Part shown: piece after piece, positions 34,040 through 44,142 of the stretch
Layout of the letters: every line of letters begins with the position of its first letter
Numbering within the stretch: position 1 is the stretch's first letter
Assembly: GCA_030035585.1 (NCBI GenBank)
Contig: CM057472.1
Location: forward strand, 91,385,601-91,449,600
Length of the DNA: 64,000 nt
Origin: Dugong dugon
Lineage: Eukaryota > Chordata > Mammalia > Sirenia > Dugongidae
Reading direction: 5' to 3'
Position numbers and translations under genes: made by a program
The notes under the pieces: model-generated
Databases searched by the model: none
What the model was told of the DNA's origin: nothing
What the model saw: the letters and a program-made list of their open reading frames with translations, nothing else

Positions 34040-34230
34040 ACATTCTAGACATGTGACTTTGGGTAAGTTACTAAAGCTTCCTGTGCCTCAGTACTGTCCT
34101 TCACGATGCAAGGGTGATAACGGTACTTTCCTCATAGAGTTGCTGTGAAAATAAAAAGACAATCAATCTGGGTAAACCTCTTAGCGTAGCTGATGATGAA
34201 CTAGAGTCTAGAAGAGTGCCTAACCCAGAT
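34040..34230 (+). repeat. MIR SINE, ancient copy
   Basis: 'gtgactttgggtaagttact', 'cttcctgtgcctcagtact', 'tcatagagttgctgtgaaaa' and 'agaagagtgcctaacc' are in MIR order. Confidence 0.8.
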
Positions 34231-34309
34231 TTGTACTTTGCACGGCTCATACTATTGACTACTTGATCCTGATAAACGCTTCCTCTTTGTGACAAAGAAC
34301 TATTTCCTC

Positions 34310-34625
34310 TTCTGAATTCTCGCTGCCAGTGCCTTAGTCTAGACCCTCATCATTTACTGCCTGGATTTCTGTCCTTTCCTCCAAAGTGGTTTTCCTGTCG
34401 CATAGTTTCTCCCCATCCAGGGTGTTCTCCAATATGTTGCCAGTTTTGTCTTTCTAAACGGCAAATCTGATTAATTCACTCACTTGCTTAAAGTTATTTG
34501 ATAGCACCCCTTAGTTTTATGTTTACATAAGTCTCAATCTGCTTAAATCTCTGATTAACGCTCTCGAGCCATCTGACCAAATATAACTTTATCTTCTTGC
34601 TTGCAGAACTTGCTAAGTTAGTGAA
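34310..34625 (+). repeat. L2 LINE fragment
   Basis: 'ccagtgccttagtctagacc', 'ctcatcatttactgcctgga', 'ctaaacggcaaatctgatta' and 'gagccatctgaccaaat' follow L2 3'-region order. Confidence 0.7.
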
Positions 34626-34984
34626 TGAATAGATGAACAACTGTTGGACTGGAGATCAAGTCCCAGTATAAATAGATTTACTAGAGACTGTATCATGAAA
34701 GCCCCGTCTAGATCCGGTGTTTGTGAACAGGACTCAATCTATGATGCAGACAGGATTACAGCAGGAAGTTGCAACATGCAAGCCACAGAAATTTGTTAGT
34801 TGCAGAATAACCGAATGATTTTGTCATCCTCCGTGTACCAAGGATTCCAAGGATCTTTGGAAGGGGAGGCAAAAGAAGCTAAAAGTTGTCCATGGATCTT
34901 CATTCCTTTGGTAACACAATGCCTTGGGCTGCTATGGACCTCCACGGCATTCCTTCTTAGTATAGCCACCTTGATATTGTTCCT

Positions 34985-35520
34985 ACTTTTAAAAATTGAA
35001 GTATAAATACATACAAAAAGTGCAAAAAATGCACTCAAATCTGCCAAATATGAGTTTTTCACGTTTGTCAGTACTCAAGTAATTAGTATTCAAATCATGA
35101 TATAACATTTAAATACCCAAAAATATTTCCTTGTGCTCCTTCTCAGTCAATACTGAGACACACTCCAGAGGGAACCTGACTATTCTGACTTCATTTGTCA
35201 TTCATTCATTTTAACAGGCTCTAACTTCAAATAAACGGAATTGTGCAATACGTGCTTTGTGACTGGCTTTTTCCTCCTACTCTACCTGGATGTCATTTTC
35301 TCAGTGGCTTGTTCCTTTTTATTGCTGTATAGTATCCCATCGTACAAGTACATCACGATTTGTTCATCCAGTCTCCTGTTGGTGAACATTTGAGGTGTTC
35401 CTAGTCTACGGAAATAATAAACATTTTTGCATGAATCTTTTGGTGGACACATGTATTCATTTCTCTTGGGAATGTATATACCTAGGGTTGAAACTGCTGC
35501 ATCATAGAGAATTTTGACTT
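34985..35520 (-). mobile_element. Old L1 3' fragment, antisense
   Basis: Antisense L1 blocks are visible: 'ttgttcatccagtctcctgt', 'tttcatttctcttgggaatg', 'tatacctagggttgaaactg' and 'ctgcatcatagag'. The sequence upstream to 34985 resembles antisense 3'UTR. Similar weaker sequence may extend to about 35640. Confidence 0.65.
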
Positions 35521-35639
35521 TTGACCACTTTGTCGTTTACATATGTTTCTCTCTTTCTACTTTTTTAATCTTTTGAGCAACACTTTTTGACTATTGCATC
35601 CATTTTACTACAAAATTTTATTATTTTTCAAGATTATTG

Positions 35640-37329
35640 AGCTTTTACACCTTCTCTATTTATCTTTAATTAGACACCTAATCTTGAACAGTGAAGAAAT
35701 CTACTAGGAATACAAAGGAAGGTGACTTTCCTTAGTTCAGCAGTTGAAGATTTCATTTTTTTGTTTTTTCCTTCCATTTTATAGAAATACTTTGAAATGT
35801 TCTTAATCATTAAGTATGCCGCCAACAATTCAGTATTTGTCTGGAAATTTCTTATTCTGGAATTTTATCTGTACACTCTCTTACCATTTGTTTCTGTCCC
35901 CTTTGTGAAAGTACCTGGCCATGATTTTTAAGTTAATTTAATTTTTTTAGGTTGGTTAGGTTGATTGTCTCCTAGGTAAATGTTCTTTATAATACCTTTT
36001 ATGCATAACTATCTTTAGAAAGTTCTTTTTTTTTTTTTCCCAGTGCTTGTTCTTGGGGAGGGAGCAGAAAAATTAACACTTACAATTATATCCTGAAATA
36101 CAACTCTTTGATTTCTAGCCTTAATCCTTTGAGGCTAAGTCCAAATGGCTAGGCAGAATATTCAGACTCTTCAGTGACCTTCACTTCCTTCATGGTTCCA
36201 AAATAACAAGATTTATATCTTTGTGATCCTCCAATTTGCTGCAGAAACTGCTTTAATGACTTTTGCAATAAAGTCTCATGTTTCACTTCAGCTGAAACCT
36301 TTTTTGGAAGGAAAACATGAGAACTGGAAGAATGCTTCAGCAGAATTTGAAATAAAAAAAGAGAAATAGAGCTTTTAGTGTTAAGATGCCAGATAATGGT
36401 ATTTCTTTGTTCTTGCTGGAAATGCATGTGATAAATATTGTGGACAGAATGAAGCATATGATAAACAAGTACAAAATCTAAAGCAGGAAAGTAATCTTTG
36501 ATGCTGCTGATAGTGGCAATAAAATCCCACCCACACTTACATGTAAAATGAGAACTCCTTACTAAAATATATGGAATAGTAGAAATCACTTAGAATTTAA
36601 GCTTATTCAGATGTAAGGAAACTTTTCACACAGAACCAGAGATTATCTCATAACAATAACTCATCCCCTCTGTTTTGTACAGGACAAAATAAGATCATTC
36701 CTCCCTGAATATTAATCTAGCAAGAACTTTGTCCAGTTTCTGTTTTCTATAAGGGTCAAGTCAGTACTTTGGGCAAATATTTATGATGTCAAGACTCTCA
36801 AAAGAGCTTCTGTGTGTCCTTATGTCCTTTCTTTTTTCAGTGTCTGCCTACAACCCATTATAACTTCATTACTGAGAAGTGGCAAGATGTCTTTGTGCCC
36901 TTTGCAGGAATTCTGTGAGGCTGGGCAACTCAAAGACCACAGAAAGCTTTTTGCCTCAGTGAAGTTTAGAGTTTAACACAGGTCTGGGTCTGACAACTTC
37001 CTACATTAGCAAGGTACTTAGTTTTCTGTATTGCAGCAGTTTGTCTTAGACAACACAAATACAATTAGAGATGTAATTGAGGGTAGAGTCTCATCATTCC
37101 TGTATGTTTTGCAGGTTTCCTATTCTTCACGAAGACAGCATTAGCCTGGGAGTCCCATCTACAGTCTTCTTTTGAGTCCTCTCTAATGGTTATATGACTT
37201 CGTATATATTATACACAGTTCCACCTATTCATGACACAAAAAAATTATGCCCACATCTTCCAGATTTGCAGTGATAATTTAATTAATAATTAATATGGAG
37301 ATCTTGGCATCATAATATGCATCAAACTA
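35640..37329. other. Anonymous sequence containing a candidate exon
   Basis: Apart from the candidate exon at 36149-36291 (minus), no gene and no repeat are recognised. A T-run lies near 36026. Confidence 0.4.
36149..36291 (-). CDS. Candidate terminal coding exon, product unknown
   Basis: On the minus strand a pyrimidine-rich stretch and 'ggtttcag' precede an open segment of 143 nt ending in TAG. It reads 'EVKHETLLQKSLKQFLQQIG', then 'GSQRYKSCYFGTMKEV' and 'KVTEESEYSA'. Codon choice and amino-acid mix look more coding-like than the neighbourhood: many E, K, Q and S, and no low complexity. The enclosing open frame is longer (36149-36589), but the part before the putative acceptor is hydrophobic and AT-driven. 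I do not recognise the protein. It could be a real 3' exon, a decayed exon or chance. No neighbouring exons were found. Confidence 0.25.
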
Positions 37330-37545
37330 TTACCAGGGACCACTAGCCTTCTAGTTGATTCTGACTCATGGTGACCTCATGTGTGTCAGAATAGAAGTGT
37401 GCCCTTAGGGTTTTCAGTAGGTAGTTTTTCAGAAGTTCATCCCCATATCATTCTTCCAAGGTGCCTCTGGGTGGACTCGAACCTCCAAATTTTTGGTTGA
37501 CAGTAGAGCGTATTAACCATTTGTACCACCTAGGAACTCCCTCAG
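37330..37545 (-). mobile_element. AfroSINE (older type), antisense
   Basis: 'agttgattctgactcatgg', 'tagggttttcagtagg', 'aaggtgcctctgggtggact', 'cgaacctccaaatttttggt' and 'accatttgtaccacctagga' are the reverse complement of a longer, more diverged AfroSINE subtype. Confidence 0.8.
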
Positions 37546-37649
37546 AATATAAGCACCCTTAAAAAAAATAATAAGAAGAATATCTTTCTGTTTCAATTTT
37601 ATTTCAGATGTTTAACAATTCTGGTAAATGAAGGAAATTCAGTGAAGTT

Positions 37650-37885
37650 CTGGAGATTAGTGTGCTATAGATAAAAGAAAAAAGATCAGAGATTTGAATC
37701 CCACAAACCCAGGTTGCAATGGAAGCTCCACCACTGACTTTTGAAGGTTAATCAACTTCTTTGAGGCTTAGCTTCTTCAGTTATAAAATAGAGATAATAA
37801 CTACCTGACAGGGTAGTTTAGAGGATCAAAGGAGATGATGCAAAAGAAAGTTTCTGGCATGAAGTCTGGCATATTTTGATGGCTT
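37650..37885 (+). repeat. MIR SINE, ancient copy
   Basis: 'gatttgaatcccacaaaccc', 'gctccaccactgacttttga', 'cttcttcagttataaaatag' and 'aaagtttctggcatgaag' are in MIR order. Confidence 0.8.
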
Positions 37886-37979
37886 AAACGTCATATAAAT
37901 ATCCTTTGTAATATGACTTTTTTATTTTAAAAAAATGACTTTGGATATATCATAAGATTTTCCCACCAATTTTACAATG

Positions 37980-38233
37980 TTATCAAACTTCACTCCTTGG
38001 ATTGACCCTGCCTACCTCTTAGGCATCATATACTAGTGCCTTCCATGTTTATTTTGCCTCAACCATCCCCTTGCTGGTCTTCAAACAAGCCAAGCTTTTT
38101 TCTAGCTTAGGACTTTTGTAGTTGTTCTTCCTCTGCCAGAATGTTCTCCCAGATATTTGCACGGCTCATTCCTTCATTTCATGCAGGTCTCTTCCGAAAA
38201 TATCAACTGTACCCTATTTGAAATAGCACCACA
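37980..38233 (+). repeat. L2 LINE fragment, part 1 (interrupted)
   Basis: 'cttcctctgccagaatgttc', 'tttgcacggctcattccttc', 'tgcaggtctcttccgaaaat' and 'accctatttgaaatagcacc' follow L2 order. The element resumes at 39696 after an L1 insertion. Confidence 0.8.
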
Positions 38234-39695
38234 GGTACAGCCATTGTGGAAAAGAGTGTGGCACTTCCTTAAAAAAACTAAAACTAGAACTACCATATGA
38301 CCCAGCAATTCCACTCCTAGGCATGTACTCAAAGACTTGAAAACAGAAACTCAGACAGATACTTGTACACCAATGTTCATTGCAACATTATTCACAATAG
38401 CCAAAAGGTGGAAACAACCTAAATGCCAATCGACAGGTGAATGGATAAACAAATGTGCTGCATACACACAATGGAATACTACTCAGCCAAGAGAAATGAG
38501 TTAATACATACTACAATATGGATGAAGCTTGAAGACATTATGCTGAATAAAATCAGTTAACCCCAAAATAACAAATATTGTATAACATCACTTATATAAA
38601 AAGACAAGAACAGCAAATGTATGGAGACCAAAGTTTATTAATGGTTACCAGGGATAGGATGGAGGGGTGAAGGGGGAGGTTATTGTTTATGAAGCACTGA
38701 GTTTCAGTTTACAGTGATTAAAAAAATCACGTTGATTAAGAGTAGGATTGCACAGCCAATTAATGTAATTACTGTCAATAAGTCGTACCCCTGTAAAAAG
38801 TTGCATTGGCAAAAGTTGTGTGATAGATTTATTTACAGCAATGACAAAAAAAAAAGGAATAGCCACTGAGGCTGGTTATGTACAACAAACACCTCATGGG
38901 ATTTGGTTCCTTAGTTTGGAGGTTTAGAGTCATGGTTTCAAGGGATATCCCAGTTACCTGGCTTAATGTCATGTTTTGTGCTTCTCTTCTACCTCCTAGT
39001 TCATTGCACAATGCTTGGGGTCTTAAAAGCTTGTCTTTGGCCAGCCACAATACAACAGTGGGTCTCTATTTCCCTGGAGGAAAAGAAAGAAGAGTCAGGA
39101 ACAGGACGAGAATTTGGAATGTGAGGCAAATTGCCTCCGTGAACAACTGCCCCGTTTGCCATGAGACCAGAAGAACTGGATGGTGCCTTGCTACCACTAC
39201 TGAACATTTTGGTCAAAGATTCTTTAGAATAATCCTAATAAAAAGGAAGAAAATGCAAAGCAAAAGCAAAATCAAAAATTTTCATGGAATCCAAATTTTC
39301 TGGAGCCATGGAGCCTGGAGAAAACTTTAAAACTATTGCCCTGAGATTTCTTTAGATCTTACACCAAAAATATCACCTGAAGTCTTCTTAAAACCAAATA
39401 GTTTAGCTTAACTAGTAAAGAATGTCTACCTTGAGCATTGAGCTCTTTTAAGATCTATCTATGTGGGATGAAATTGACAATAGCAACGCAAAAGATTAGA
39501 TAGGCAACTTGGGGCGAAGTGAGTTGATGTTAATGGGGAAGGAACAACTTGGAAAATGTGGGTGAGAATGATTGCACATCTCGAAGAACATGATCAATGT
39601 CACTGAATTATACATGTAGAAAGTGTTGAGTTGGTGTATGTTCTGTTGTGTATATTCTCAATGCAAGAACAAAAATAAAATAAACTATAAAAAGT
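38234..39695 (+). mobile_element. Old 5'-truncated L1 inserted in L2
   Basis: The ORF2 C-terminal region is recognisable ('cagcaattccactcctagg', 'gtggaaacaacctaaatgcc', 'ggatgaagcttgaagacatt') but frameshifted. A 3'UTR follows with 'gcttggggtcttaaaagctt' and an A-rich end near 39690. An imperfect 12-bp repeat (38222-38233 and 39696-39707, 'aatagYRccaca') flanks it. The 3'UTR differs strongly from L1-A, so this is an older lineage. Confidence 0.8.
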
Positions 39696-39925
39696 AATAG
39701 TGCCACACTTCTCAAACATTTTTTACGGTGTCTTGTGTGTTTTGATACACTTAGGAAATTTGAAATTATAACATACATAGATTTGGTTACATATTTATTA
39801 TCTATCTCCCTCAGACAAGAGCAAGGTTCTTATCTGTTTAATTTTTCTGTATTCCTAGCCATAGAACAGTACCTGGTGCAGAAATCAGTCAAAAAACATA
39901 TGCACAACGAATGAATCCGTTAATC
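39696..39925 (+). repeat. L2 LINE fragment, part 2
   Basis: Continues the L2 from 38233: 'ttattatctatctccctcag', 'agcaaggttcttatctgttt', 'catagaacagtacctggtgc' and 'acaacgaatgaatc'. The order across the gap is correct for one L2. Confidence 0.75.
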
Positions 39926-39944
39926 AATTAAATCATCCTTTAAA

Positions 39945-40230
39945 CTAAAAATATTCCCTGAAGTCTTCTTAAAACCAAATAATAGTTTAGCTTCACTAGT
40001 AAAAAATGTCTGCCTTGAGCATTATGCTCTTTTGAGAACTATCTATAGGGAATCAAACTGACAACAGCAACCCAAAAGATTAAATAGGAACCTTAGGAGG
40101 CTGTGAGTTTATGTTAATTAGGGAGGAACAACTCAGAAAAGGAAGGTAGGAATCGTTGCACAACTCAAAGAATGTAATCAATGTCACTGAATTACACATT
40201 TAGAAATTATTGAATTGGTGTATGTTTTGC
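39945..40230 (+). repeat. Second copy of the old-L1 3'UTR segment
   Basis: About 285 bases closely match 39358-39645 in the same orientation, sharing 'ctgaagtcttcttaaaacca' and 'aatgtcactgaatta'. It lacks a poly(A) and an ORF2 tail. It could be a local duplication or a second L1 deleted at both ends. Confidence 0.75.
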
Positions 40231-40840
40231 TTACTTCCTTATGTTATTTGTGAATTTCCCGTAGTATTTTCCATTTTCCGGGAGAAAGAAAAATAATTCC
40301 TTTTTTTCCCCAGAAAATGGTGCCTCTCTTCTCTTTAGTTTCTTCTAGTACAATTGGGGAAATGTGTATGGCATTGGCATTTATTCAATGTAAATGACTT
40401 CTGTTCTAATCAAATGCCTCAGCTGTCTTTTACCATTTAATCACCCACAAAAGCAATTTATTGCTTTCTCTGCTCTTCTGCCATAAACGCTAAACTTTAA
40501 TTAGTTTGGCAATTCCTTAGATGTGAGGCCAGAATTTCTGCACAAATTTTCTTTTATATATTCCAGTGAGTAAATGAATAATATCTCACTTTATTTGGGA
40601 AATTGGCAGAAAAGAAAAACAAAATCTCTTTGGAATAAGGACAGCCAGAATACAGACAATCAAGTATGAATTGAACTCACAGGAAAACTACATTTGTTAA
40701 GTTCTTCATGTATATGTTAAAGAGTGGTAGGCATGTGACTGTTTTCAGGTAAGAATTACGGAAGTACATCACACTCATATAAGAACATAGTTATGAATCT
40801 AACATAAAGTTTTGTTATTGGAAATTATGCAGCAGAGAAT
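40231..40840. other. Anonymous sequence, possible conserved element
   Basis: No gene or repeat is recognised. Bases 40380-40560 carry several homeodomain-like cores ('tttaatcacc', 'tttaattag') without low complexity. It is a weak candidate for a conserved noncoding element. Confidence 0.35.
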
Positions 40841-40841
40841 T

Positions 40842-40880
40842 AGTGCGACAGCACCTATCAACAACAGCAACAACAGAAGA
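40842..40880 (+). repeat. RTE 3'-tail remnant
   Basis: 'cgacagcacctatcaacaac' followed by 'agcaacaac' matches the RTE end and AAC-type tail; nothing further upstream is recognisable. Confidence 0.55.
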
Positions 40881-40884
40881 GAAG

Positions 40885-41320
40885 TTTGACCTTTTCCTGG
40901 GCTGCTGAGATGTAAAATTTAAGCCCTTGGAAGGTTCTACCTGATAAGAGTGTCTTTGTTTACCTTGGGGCCTTGGGTCACACCAGATAGTCTAGGCTAA
41001 CAATGTGATTTATGGAGGTGGGTTCATGTTCCATGGACCCCTGGGGGGACTGGAGACTAAATTTGACCATGCAGGTGGTCAGCCACGTCTAAGTGACACA
41101 GACTTAGTAAAAACTCTGGACATCAAAGCTCCAGTGAGCATCCCTGATTGGCAATATTCCATTTGTTTATTCCAATATCATTTCTGGGAGAAATAGGTGC
41201 TGTGTGCATGACACCACTGGGAGAGGATAACTGAGAGCTCCTTGCTTTGGTGTCTCCTGAACTCTTCCTTATGTAATTCTTCTTTCCGCTGATTTTAATC
41301 TTTATCCTTGCACTATAAAA
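40885..41320 (+). repeat. Ancient interspersed repeat, family not assigned
   Basis: Blocks such as 'gttccatggacccctgggg', 'tctgggagaaataggtgctg', 'accactgggagaggataact' and 'ttttaatctttatccttgca' are familiar from a dispersed mammalian repeat, possibly an LTR. I cannot name it. L1-C starts at its 3' edge. Confidence 0.45.
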
Positions 41321-41336
41321 ACTTAGGAGGCGAGGC

Positions 41337-41345
41337 CAAGATGGC
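41337..41345 (+). promoter_or_regulatory. YY1-type motif at L1-C 5' end
   Basis: 'caagatggc' occupies the same place as in L1-A and L1-B although the rest of the 5'UTR is unrelated. Confidence 0.65.
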
Positions 41346-42693
41346 AAAGTAGTCAGATGCTTCCAGTGTTCCCTCTTACAACAAAGACCTTAAAAAACAA
41401 GTGAATCAATTATATACAACAATCTAGGGGACCTGAACATCAAAGGCAGAGTTGAGGAACCCGACTGAGTGGCAGGGGGAGGGAGATGGTTCGGAAGCAG
41501 TGAGAAGTTGCCAGAACTGACCCAGCAAGAGCCTGAGCCCTTCAGCCCGGATCAGCTCAGGGGTGAGCGGTGAGGCAGGCAAGCAGTGGTGTTCGGCAGG
41601 CGTTTTCCACACTGGGAGAGACCCAGTGGCAGAGAGTCTACTCGGCCATCCGGAACAAGTTAGAAGAAGCCCTCGATCGGCAAAAGATAAGTACTTATGT
41701 CTGGCCTACTGCACGGATCAAAAACAGCCCCCTTAGGGGAAAACCTCTGCCATTAACCTCCTCGCTCCCTGCTCTGCACCTTGTCCTGGATGGCTTCAGC
41801 AATTGCTAAGCCCCCTGCGCCAGAAGTAGGACCCATCATGTGCCCTGAACCATTCTCCTGAGAGTGAACAAATTAACAAATGGGAAAAAATAAACTGCTG
41901 GCTCCCCTAAGTCAGGAATTCAGGGTAGGCACAGCTCCTTTGCCTAGGCACAGGTATAAGGGATCCACAGACTTTAAGTGCCTTTCCCCCTGCATAGACT
42001 CGTGTGGGTCCATTTCAACAGCGCAGGCCCTCATTACCACATTACAACAGGGAATATTCCTAAAGTCTAACTTCAACTCTTTCTGCTATGAAGTGGCAGG
42101 TTCATGACATTTGACACTGCTCTGCCCATTAAGCAGGGTCTTCACCTACCCACTTCAGGGGCTTGAGGACTGGTGGCTCCACTCATACCATGCACGCCAC
42201 CTGCTACAGGGGGCCAAGAATAAGAGGTGCTTCCCAGTCCTTATAGCCAAGAGCATTGGGTGCTCATAGTCTGGCTGCAAAACCCACCCATCTACATGAT
42301 CTAGGGAACAGGGACACGATTTCCTCCTGGACACTTGGGGGTGGCTGTCTGTACCCTGCCTTGCTCAGCCTATGTTCCCCTGCTGTAGCCAGAGGCCTGT
42401 GCCTGCACCAATCACCCATACCTAAAACTGTAGATGAGAGCTTGCACCATACACTTGCTGGCCAACTACCTGGACACCTGAACTGAATCCATACAGTAGG
42501 AGTGGGCAGACTCCTGGGCTCACATACTCAGTGGCAGGTCTGGCCACCTGGGGGCAGGACAGTGGAGCTTCAAGCATGCTGGTGACTGGGCTAACTCACA
42601 TGAGCAGCCCATTTAGGCATATCAAAACAAAACAAAACAAGAAGCTAGGACATTGTAAGCAAACATCAAATCAATAAATATAATAACTTATTG

Positions 42694-43676
42694 ATGGCTT
42701 GGAGACAACAGGCAATATCAGATCACATAAAGAGGCAGTCCATTATGGCTTCAGCAAGCTCCTAAAATAAAGAATCTAGAAATTTTCCAGAGGAAGAAAC
42801 TTCCTTGGAATTACTGGAGGCAGAATACAAAAGATTAACATACAGAACTCTTCAAGAGAGTAGGAAGGAAATTAACCAAAACACAGAACATGCAATAGAG
42901 GAAATTAAAAAGATTAAAGAAGAGCATAATGACAAATTTAACAGGCTGCAGGAATCCATAGAGAGACAGCAATCAGAAATCCAGAATATTAACCATAAAA
43001 TTTCAGATTTAGACAACTCAATAGAAAGTCATAAGGGCAGAATTGAGGCAATGGAAATCAGAATTAGTGAGACTGAAGATAAAGCACTTGACACCAACTT
43101 ATTTGAGGAAAAATCAGATAAAAGGGTTAAAAAAAAATGAAGAAACTCTAAAAATTATGTGGGATTCTATCAATAGGAATAACCTACAAGTTAATGGGGT
43201 ACCAGAAAGGGGAGGATAACAGAAAATATAGAGAGAATTGTTGAAGATTTGTTGGCAAAAAACTACCTGGATATCATGAAAGATGAGAAAATATCTATCC
43301 AAGATGCTCATCGAACCCCACATAAGGTAGATCCAAAAGAAAGTCACCAAGAAATATTAAAATCAAACTTGCCAAAACCAAAGATAAAGAGAGAATTTTA
43401 AGAGCAGCTAGGGATAAACAAAAAGTCATCTACAAAGGAGAGTCAATAAGAATAAGCTCGGACTACTCAGCAGAAACCTTGCAGGCAAGAAGGCAATGGG
43501 ATGACATATATAAAGCCTTGAAGGAAAAAAACTGCCAGCCAAGAATTATATATCCAGCAAAATTGTCTCTCAAATATGATGGTGAAATTAGAGCATTTCC
43601 AGATAAACAGAAGGTTAGGGAATTTGCAAAAACCAAACCAAAATTACAAGAAATATTAAGGGAGTCCTCCAGTTAG
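42694..43676 (+). pseudogene. L1-C ORF1, decayed
   Basis: Homologous to L1-A ORF1 from its first codons (both have a Q-Q near residue 5 and an M-A near residue 18), but a stop interrupts after about 23 codons. An open stretch at 42805-43140 covers the coiled coil ('HKISDLDNSIESHKGRIEAM'). A frameshift follows near 43130, and the C-terminal domain reappears at 43479-43676 ('QARRQWDDIYKALKEKNCQP'). The product is not made. Confidence 0.88.
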
Positions 43677-43854
43677 AAAATCAGAAACATCAGATAACAA
43701 CACAAGACTAGAACACAGGACAGAGCAACCAGATATCAACCCAGATAGTGAAGTCACAAAAATAAATCAAAGCTAAAACACTGAAAATTGGGAAACAGAT
43801 TTCATTATGTAAAAGGCGACAACGTTGAAACAAAAAAAAAAAGGGTATTAAAAA

Positions 43855-44142
43855 ATGCACACACGGATTTTTCATATGCAGAGTAAGTCAAGGCGATATA
43901 AAGAAATAAAAGACTTGTATAAACTTAGAAAAATAGGGGTAAAAATTAAGGTAACCACAAAGGAAACTAACAATCCTACAAGTCAAAGTAAAAAACCAGA
44001 AAAATATAAATGCTCAGAAAATACAAAATCAACAAAAATGAAAAAGAAGAAAAGAAAATACATAAAGAAAAATGACTCAGCACAGAAAATGAAGTGGAAC
44101 AAAGAAACTGTGAACAACACACAAAAGAAGACATCAAAATGA
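43855..44142 (+). other. Lysine-rich inter-ORF frame of L1-C
   Basis: A 95-codon open frame ends on the TGA that overlaps the ORF2 ATG (44139). Its last 63 residues correspond in position, composition and several residues to the inter-ORF frame of L1-A (22541-22732). It stays open although the flanking ORF1 and ORF2 of L1-C are broken. A-rich, T-poor sequence makes stops rare, so this may be passive. Confidence 0.35.
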
